In this document: piece by piece, positions 56,958 through 64,000 of the stretch
Layout of the letters: the number at the start of each line of letters is the position of its first letter
How positions within the stretch are numbered: position 1 is the first letter of the stretch
Assembly: GCA_933822405.4 (NCBI GenBank)
Contig: CAKOGP040002092.1
Span: 18,102-82,101 of the forward strand
Source of the DNA: Cylindrotheca closterium
Lineage: Eukaryota; Bacillariophyta; Bacillariophyceae; Bacillariales; Bacillariaceae
DNA: 64,000 bases
Reading direction: 5' to 3'
Translations under genes and position numbers: made by a program
The notes under the pieces: model-generated
What the model was told of the DNA's origin: nothing
What the model saw: the letters and a program-made list of their open reading frames with translations, nothing else
Databases searched by the model: none

Positions 56958-57154
56958 TATTGATTCCAACATCCACTTGTGACTCAAGCCCTCCCGGATT
57001 ACCGTTACAAAGCACGCCAATTCAAATCCTCAGTCCGTCTGCAACAACAACAACAATCGCAAATAGAAACAATGACGCATAAGTTGACTAGCGTGCTCCT
57101 CATCCTAGTGTATCTCCATTTACGATCCTTATTGCCTGATCTATCCAATCAATA
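56958..57154 (+). repeat. 3' LTR of copia B
   Basis: 197 bp with the same ends as the 5' LTR (TATTGATT and AATCAATA), preceded by a stretch ending GCGATGGTG and followed by the CTGTG target duplication. It differs from the 5' LTR at a handful of sites, so the insertion is fairly recent but not brand new. Confidence 0.9.
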
Positions 57155-58470
57155 CTGTGGTAGCCAGAAATTCTTGAATGGTTTGGATGTCCAGTGCGCT
57201 GACATTCAAAATGCTTTCCTAATCTTGAAAAGTGCTACATGATTGCGGTCCCTGAATTTGGGGACAAAGAGGGCAAGTCATTCATTGTTAGGCGCGCATT
57301 ATATGGTTTGAAATCTGCTGCGTTAGCATTCAGGTCCCACCTTGCAGAGACATTGGAGAACTTGGGATTTTACTCATCATATGCTGATCATGACATTTAA
57401 ATGCGAGCAGCTATCAAACCAGACAGGGAAGAATCTACGAACATATTTTGTGCTAGTACGTTGACGACATATGGTGCATGTCTGAAAACGCTAAAGATGT
57501 TATGGAACAGATAATCTACAAATTCAAGTTCAAGGAGGACAAGATTGAACAGCCTGAAAGCTACCTTGGAGCGGGTGTCAAAAGAAAGGTTTTCCAGTTA
57601 TGATTATGTTACAGCTGCCATGAAGAATGTCAAAGCAACCTTGAAAGACAATCAGAGGTGGAACTTACCAAAGAAAGCCGTCACTCCAATGAATAGTGAT
57701 TATACACCAGAGCTAGACGGCTCAAGTGAGTTAAAGGCCCATGACCACACATACTTTTAAGAATTGATTGGGGTCTTAAGGTGGGCCACCAAGATCTGAT
57801 ATTCAACTGGAAGTTTCTCTTTTGAGTCAATATCAGGCAGGGCCAAGAGAAGGACAGATGGAACAATTGTTGCAGATTTTTGCCTACTTGGATAAACACC
57901 TAAAGATGACCCTATACTTTGATTGGAGAATCCCAAACGCAGATTATTCCAGAGTCAAGTCATTGTACAAAGAGTTCCGTACTCTATACCGAGATGCTGA
58001 GGAACAAATGCCATTGAACATGCCAAAACCAAGAGGCAGGTGAAAGGGAAGCTTGGCATATGCAGCAAACAAGAAGACTTGTAGATCGCATACCGGCTCT
58101 TCTTGAATAGGGCGCCTATTATTTGGCACAGCCGAAGACATAATACAGTGGAGGCCAGCACTTTTGGAGCTGAATTCATTGCTCTAAAATCATGTATTGA
58201 AGCATACTTGCGTTATAAGTTGCGTATGTTTGGGATCCCACTGGATGAGGAACCAACACAGGTATTGGTGGACAACGAAGCTTGTTGCTGGTAGAATCTA
58301 TGTTGAACAAAAAGCACAATTCAATTGCTTATCATTATGCTCCATGGAATGTGGCAGCTCAGGTGATTGCAGTTTCATGGATTGATGGTGCAATCAATAT
58401 TGCAGATGCATTTACAAAGCGATTTAAACAGATGAGGAGAGAAAACCTTTTTGGTTCTTGGGTTTATTGA
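57155..58470 (+). pseudogene. Copia A, downstream part: reverse transcriptase and RNase H
   Basis: It continues the reverse transcriptase broken at 51507: GLDVQCADIQNAFL, then after a frameshift MIAVPEFGDKEGKSFIVRRA, LYGLKSAALAFRSHLAETL, a stop in YADHDI, and the active-site box YVDD at 57457-57468. Further on are SYLGAGVKRK and, after more shifts, the RNase H end (NTVEASTFGAEFIALKSCIE, VLVDNEACC, IADAFTKRF). Many frame breaks show it is older than copia B. A polypurine-like GCTTGAGGGGACCA tract at about 58503 may mark where its 3' LTR began. Confidence 0.85.
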
Positions 58471-59637
58471 GCAACCTAGCCTATGGATCACATTGATCCT
58501 TAGCTTGAGGGGACCAAATAAAGGTCACTGTGCTATTAGATACGCACGCATAGTCTGTACGCAGCAGTAACGTACAGGATTGGTGATGAGCCACACACAT
58601 CATCACTTCTTTTTACTTGTCCTCATCACCTTCCTAGTAAGTCTATCGTTTCACGACGTATTTTACATTCAACACAATGACAACATTCTGACCACGAAAA
58701 AACAGGGTTCCTTTGCTGATACTCCAGCAGTGCCTTGAAAGCGAAACATCTACGTGTCCAATCAACTTTGGGCTTTTCCATCAACCAAAGACAATGAAAT
58801 GAATCCTTCTCTCTGCCAACAACCAACTGAACAAGACACAATCTGATGATGGTTATCGTGTTCCAATAAGCTCCACTCAACAAATTATTTTGACACAATC
58901 CTGCCCAATACTCCTATTGGTTAGTGGAACATGGTGAGGCAAAAAAAATTGGCGAAAAATGCTTTGGGGTAACAAAAATGGCAATTTTGTTGTTTCCAAA
59001 AAATCGATGGTGTTCCAGTTTTGTTTATCTCCTGTCTTTTTGAGCTGACTCTAGTCTACTGCAGCACAGCAAATAGGTTTCGGAAAGTTTGTTTTTGATG
59101 AAAAAGGATCGAACGAGTCGAGCCATGTGAAAGTAACAGAAATGAAATAGTCCCAATTGAAGAGATGGACAACCAGCAGACGGCATAAAAGGGGATTTGT
59201 CATCACTCGTCTGCAAACCTATCGGCACTTGTATAGAAACAAAATAATATCTAAATTGGCATATGCAGAAGAATACTACTACTCTCTGGTGGTTACCATT
59301 ATGTTAAGGATTCTGGTTTCTCTCCAACATTATGCACCGCGTACGTTAGCAGTCTCTCTCTCCCCTCTTGGTTTTCCCTGCTGACGCGTATAGCCCCTCG
59401 GTACTTTTTTGTTTGTTTTCTCCCAACAATCTTATTATGGGGTCACTCGAGGGGAATTTTCGATTTTGACTGACTGACTCACCTCCCGCAGACAGATGCC
59501 GGGTCATTCAAGATCCATTTTGTATCTAGGGTTAGACTGTCCAGTGTGTAGGCATCATTCGAACAAGACAAGCACTTCATCACCTCAGCTACTAAATGGA
59601 CCGGTGACTAGAAGCAACACAACTGATATAGATAATC
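58471..59637. other. Downstream remains of copia A and intergenic region
   Basis: 58471 to about 58600 may be what is left of the copia A 3' LTR; no matching 5' copy was found. From there to about 59485 there is no recognisable gene. The segmental duplication resumes near 59485. Confidence 0.45.
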
Positions 59638-62550
59638 ATGTCCTCGAACAAGAATTCCAAAATTGCCAAGTCTCAAGTGGAAGAAGAAGGGTCATCCGGT
59701 CAAGATGGCGAGGTCACAGCACAACCCAGATTACTGTTGACCCTGTTGATTTTTTTCCTTGTGGCATCTGGCTTGTACATGAGGAATGTAAACGCCGCCG
59801 ATTCTCACATGGCTGACGTCGTGATACACAAACCACAAACTCCAACACTGGTGCCAACTAACGATACCAGTCCTGTTGCGGTGGTCCCTTCCGATGCATC
59901 CAATCCGGCAGAGGATGTGAATGTGACTGTGGGTGAGGTTGCTTCCGATGCGCCTGGTACGACAGAGACTCCCATTTCTGAAGAACAAGACTCCCCATCG
60001 TCGTCGTCAAGTGGAGGCGGTGGCGGTGGCGATTTTGACGCGAGTTGTAGTGACGTTTGCACGAAAAGGGAAGCCAACCGTAAGAAAAAGTTTGGTGGCG
60101 ACCTTTTGGACTTTCAAGAGCTGGTCAGGTTGGCCGAAGCAGAACATAAAAAGGTGGAATCCGCACTTCGAGAAGACTATGGGGAGTATTTTGATCCCAT
60201 GTTTGTCAAGAACGGAACAAACCCGGACGGTGGAACACATTATCATGGAATGAAACCACCTAATGAAGGCGGTGCATCCAGAGAACGGATGAAGCGAAAA
60301 ATGAAGCTTAAGATTTTGAAGATGATGTCTTCCATCAAAGCGACGGAGAGCAATGTCCATGGATGCGATTGCATTGGAAAATCAGGATCAGTCGACTCAG
60401 GAGTTGATGAAGATGTTCTGACAACTATTCCAGAATTCTATGAAAAGTACGTCTTTGCCAATGGTGGACATTCGAATGCAGCTGGGCATGGAAATATGTT
60501 CAATGAGTCATATACTGCTGTCTTTGGTAGAGATGTTCGGCCAATCATGGAAGCAATCGGGATTGAACTGATTGATAGAAACTACGCCATGGGAGCAATG
60601 AGGTAAGTTCTTGTCGATGAAGGATTGTGCGACGATTTGTGCCATTTTCCTCATCATTCCTTCTTTATCAAGGTCATTTCCATTTATGAGTTCCTGCACT
60701 AAAGAAGTATACGGGAAAGACGTCGATCTTCTGGCTTGGAATTTTGGTATGACGGATGGCAAGATGCCTTCTGCTGCTCACTATGTCTATCGCGGAGCGG
60801 TGATGCCTAACCATCCAGCGATTGTCATGGTGGATGCAACCATTGCTCCAGGATTGAATCCATTGTTCGAAAAAGTGGGCCTTGCCATGTTCGAGTCAAA
60901 AGCGGACACTCCTCAATTTGATGGGGCACCGGATTTGACTCCTGATGGTATCCCAATTCCTGATAAAGAGGCCAACAAACTGCCGCCAATGGTCAAATAT
61001 TTAAAGTGTGGTCGAAGGTTTGAAGGAAAAGATCTTTGCTTTGGAAAGAAATGGAGTTGCACTGATCGAATGAAAAACTCAGGGGTCGACTGTATTTGCC
61101 CTCATATTGGGAAGCGATCGAGCTGGCATATGGGATACAGAATGCACGCGTTGCATGGGCATCTGCTCAGTCTTCCGTTCATTGAGATGTTACTGGAGGC
61201 ACTGAAAGAACTAGTGGATACAGAGACTTCTGATTTCGAAGAGCTACTGGCCGATATACAAAAGGAAGAAGATGCTGAATTCCAACAGTTCATGGAAAGT
61301 CCGCTTTTGACTCAGATGTTTGGGGATCAGTATGATCCACTTGGTAACTCAACTGATCCATTGTTTGAAACCTGGTTCAGAGGGAATAGTATATGTCGCA
61401 CTACTTTCCTGCCGGCTCAGTCACGTTTTCTTGGTCTGATGACAGAAAGTAACAAGACCGGCGATGTCGCAATGTATACCCATGAGACCTATGAGACTGG
61501 CTTTTACTATACAGCCCGTGATGGGAATTTCGGCGGACGCTTTGTGTTTAAGGGAAGTGAAAGGCCTCCTGAAGGCAAGTTCTCACTCGTTGCGAGGCAA
61601 CCTGAACGTGCTGGTTGGAAGGACGTTGCCGCATGGGAAGCAGAGTGCCCAGCGGTTGTAATGCCGGATTATAAAGACTGGTTGTATGCACCACTTGTGG
61701 ATGGAAAAGCATCAATCACCTTTCCAAACGAAAAGGAGAAGGCATATTATGGATACGATCCAAAAAATTTCAAGGGCATCATTGCAGTCATCATGGCTAT
61801 CCCAGAAGGCTGCAAGAAGTGTCCTCACCCGTATGACCATACATTTGCCGACTTTGTGTTGGGCAATGCTTTCATGACAGTCAATTCCAAACCTGTCAAG
61901 AGGGCGTTTCTCTTGAGCAATGCCATGATCTTGGAAGGGGACGGTGGAAACATATTTTGGGAGCCCGATCCTGAAACAGAGGACTACACGATTGAATTCA
62001 TAGCGGGTCCCAATACAACTGAGTATCATCTAATGCTTTCCACCCTCGTTCTGATGTAAGATAAAGGAATCGACAGTATGCGGTGGCAAGAAAAGGTGTA
62101 GGGGATCATCACTGCGCCGAGATGTTTCCTCCAGCATCCCATGTTTGATTGCCAAAGATACTCAGTATCCACAACACAATCCACAGCGGGTTCAGTAATC
62201 GATAATTAGCCTAACAGTATCGACCTTACATTGCAGCCCATCGCTTGGTGGACTCGAGTTCATGAGGATGACGATGATTCTGTGAACGAATTGCAACAAT
62301 CTTGTAATAAAGTAATCTTATCTATTATTTATTATAGGACTAGTCCTATATGTTTATGAATCATACATGTAGTAATCAAATATGGAAAGATGTCTTCCAA
62401 ACTATGGATTCCATAGGGGGTTCAGTAGTCCATTAGAATCAGCGCAATAAAAGTATCACATAAATCCCAACGGAACATTTGCTGGAATTGAAAGCCAAAT
62501 CGTGAAGAAGGCCCGCAAGTTGATGGTGAGGATTCTAAAAGAATTGTTAC
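59485..62550 (+). repeat. Segmental duplication, downstream copy
   Basis: Counterpart of 47235-50265. The 5' boundary is set by CCGCAGACAGA near 59486 and the 3' boundary by loss of similarity after about 62550. Confidence 0.85.
59638..62059 (+). CDS. Uncharacterised membrane-anchored extracytoplasmic protein, duplicate B
   Basis: Two exons, join(59638..60602,60673..62059), 783 residues. Same architecture as duplicate A: anchor at about 30-48 (PRLLLTLLIFFLVASGLYM), a Ser/Pro/Gly spacer shorter by about 11 residues, and the Cys-rich ectodomain. From near the start of the spacer through the intron to about 61214 I see no base difference from duplicate A. After that scattered differences appear, such as ETETS to DTETS and GKSGGRFVFV to GNFGGRFVFK. 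Both frames are open, so both copies are probably expressed. Function unknown. Confidence 0.85.
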
Positions 62551-62839
62551 AATGTTGTTCATATCTATAATTCATATTTATTATACATGGATTTATAATA
62601 TCAAAAACCAAAATTAAGATGCATATATTCAAGGCATGCATTCGTTGAGAGGAGGGGAAAAAGGAATCCATGGCATCGGCGTCTCAGAGCTCATGAGAGA
62701 GAGAAAGAGAGAGAGCATCATGATCACGCATTTTTGCTTCCTTTTTTATATCAATGATATAGCAAAGAACATGGTGTATGGTTCCATCGCTTGTAGCAGC
62801 CCCCGTTTCACTGAGTAGCAGTAGTCAAGCGCGAGCTCC
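62060..62839. other. Intergenic region after duplicate B
   Basis: About 780 bp. The first 490 bp match the flank of duplicate A with indels. A GAGAGAGAAAGAGAGAGAG tract lies at 62696-62714. No gene seen. Confidence 0.45.
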
Positions 62840-63406
62840 TTATTGCCGATTCGACTCGAGTAGAGGCCGGATTCTCAGCCATTTCGACCGAACGAGGCGT
62901 GCGCAATCAGTGCAGCGACTACCACATTTGGCAGCAGCAGGTTGCGGCTTCAGATTCTTGCCGCAGTCTTGGAGCATATGATTCTCGAATTCGATCCCGT
63001 TCTTCCGGGCCTGACGAGATGCATTCGTGGAGCCTTTTCGGCTGACTCTGGCAATGGGTTTCCAGTCTGAGCCTAGTTGCCCTGACCGTCTCAATCGATC
63101 TTGTTCCTTGAGAACTTCTCGAATTTGAAACTGTGCTTTCATAATGCCTTCTCGGTATACGTCGAGCTCGCCCTTTACTCTCGCAGTCGTGACAATGATC
63201 TCTAGTTCGTCCTCTGTCCACCAAAGAGTGTCTTCGTCCCCCGGTGATAGGCAGACAGCTGTTGGTACAACTAGAAGTTGATCCGAAAATGACACGGATT
63301 TCTGCATCTTTCTGCGGTTACTAGTAGTCTTCATTGGGATCAGAGCTTTCCACAAGCTCCGAGAAGGACTCTTTTCAAAGCTGCTTCTTCTTGGTGTTGT
63401 TGTCAT
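62840..63406 (-). CDS. Small basic protein of unknown function
   Basis: Single exon, 188 residues, ATG at 63406 and TAA at 62840. A basic, Ser-rich start (MTTTPRRSSFEKSPSRS) leads to KSVSFSDQLLVV and then DTLWWTEDELEIIVTTAR. In my recollection, this V-S-F-S...WW/WY-T-x-x-E-L pairing recurs in small stramenopile proteins without known function. The middle is helical and charged (IREVLKEQDRLRRSG). The end has CGSRCTDCARLVRSKW, a possible metal-binding Cys cluster. No signal peptide or membrane span. Confidence 0.7.
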   Translation of the reverse strand: MTTTPRRSSFEKSPSRSLWKALIPMKTTSNRRKMQKSVSFSDQLLVVPTAVCLSPGDEDTLWWTEDELEIIVTTARVKGELDVYREGIMKAQFQIREVLKEQDRLRRSGQLGSDWKPIARVSRKGSTNASRQARKNGIEFENHMLQDCGKNLKPQPAAAKCGSRCTDCARLVRSKWLRIRPLLESNRQ

Positions 63407-64000
63407 TTGATTGTTTTCTTTGTTTTCTTTGTTTGTCTAATCGATGTCTACGTTGATGTTGCTGTTGCTGTATTCTTGTTCTTGTGTGAGATCTTGTGAT
63501 GTATTTCGAAAATTCTGAAACGTATTTTTCCGCCAGTCTGACAACACTTGAACTTTCGTACGATCGGTTGACACGACGAAAGATTCTTTGTCGGAGTATC
63601 TAGATCACTTCCGTGAGGTTCTTTTTTCAGCGAACTCGAAGACCAATAATAGACCAAATTTTATATTGTCTACCGTAAGTAAAGTCGTGCTGGCGCGATT
63701 GCATAGGGAATATAATCGAGCCATCCAGGCCGAATGCCTCATCATTCAAGTCTTTCTGCCCCACCGGTATCGCGGATACTACTTGCACACACACTCACTT
63801 TCACTTCACGAGCACTACAATCCCACCCAAAAACCGAAGCGCGTTGAATCTGACGCACAAAGCAGAACTTTGGTGTCATGGGCATATATTATCCTATTTC
63901 AATTCTATTAGGGGATGGCAGATGGCAGATGGCAGATGTTCATGCAATCGTTCACTCATCAATTCTGATCGACGATTGATTGACAGAATTTGAACATGAG
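63407..64000. other. Intergenic, window end
   Basis: The upstream region of the small minus-strand gene, with Gln/Thr-type CAACAGCAACAGC repeats near 63455-63475 on the minus strand. An open plus-strand frame at 63588-63911 lacks any domain. GGCAGAT occurs three times in a row at 63915-63936. Confidence 0.4.

Larger units (their letters stand above)
51513..57154 (+). mobile_element. Ty1/copia LTR retrotransposon (copia B), inserted in copia A
   Basis: A 5642 bp element bounded by two 197 bp LTRs (51513-51709 and 56958-57154) and flanked by a 5 bp target duplication CTGTG (51508-51512 and 57155-57159). The target lies in the reverse transcriptase of copia A. Order inside: gag, integrase, reverse transcriptase, RNase H, which is the copia order. 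The part coding the nucleocapsid zinc knuckle and protease is not recognisable, several stops interrupt pol, and a hAT element sits inside at 53866-55285. It is dead but young enough to keep similar LTRs. Confidence 0.93.

Noticed and set aside
58480..58700. Possible 3' LTR of copia A.
   Set aside because: I compared it with 50270-50860 and found no matching 5' copy, so no LTR pair can be claimed.

Overview
The window reads as nuclear DNA of a diatom, probably a pennate one. Genes carry short (70-94 nt) GT-AG introns in otherwise long exons. The predicted proteins include families I associate with diatoms: DUF285/BspA-type surface proteins with Pro-Thr-Ser stalks, secreted proteases with DNY..ET tandem modules, LRR/ankyrin relics and diatom-type Ty1/copia elements. 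The species cannot be named from the sequence alone.

Layout. (1) 0.2-6.1 kb: a divergent pair made of a NADPH-oxidase/ferric-reductase-like membrane flavocytochrome (minus strand) and a membrane-anchored trypsin-like protease (plus strand), sharing a 0.4 kb promoter with a strong inverted repeat. (2) 7.5-33.1 kb: five same-orientation members of one surface-protein family (copy 1 at 7549, copy 2 a pseudogene at 15470, copies 3, 4 and 5 at 20589, 24117 and 28841). Each has a basic Ser/Arg cytoplasmic tail, one membrane span, two related extracellular domains, a PT/PS stalk and a tandem array of 25-residue DUF285 repeats. MSH2 and a mitochondrial-carrier-family gene sit between the copies. (3) 33.5-46.5 kb: a glycosyltransferase-like protein, a long membrane-anchored coiled-coil protein, an LRR/ankyrin gene relic, a fusion of a queuosine-tRNA mannosyltransferase with a SpoU RNA methyltransferase, a secreted helical-repeat protein and an ankyrin-like protein. 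(4) 47.2-62.5 kb: two copies of a 3 kb segment carrying an uncharacterised anchored protein, separated by a three-deep nest of transposons (hAT in copia B in copia A). (5) 62.8-63.4 kb: a small minus-strand gene of unknown function.

The most notable items are a Hv1-like voltage-sensor module inserted in the NADPH-binding half of the oxidase, the two-enzyme tRNA-modification fusion, the mosaic history and repeat-number range of the surface-protein array, an MSH2 that seems to lack its mismatch-binding domain I, and a nested transposon stack whose target-site duplications can be read exactly.

All calls are by eye from translation and motif recall; no database search was run. Several reading frames open at TTG or GTG, so I placed starts at the first sensible ATG. 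Intron borders come from GT-AG sites that keep the frame and agree with paralogues or family motifs.
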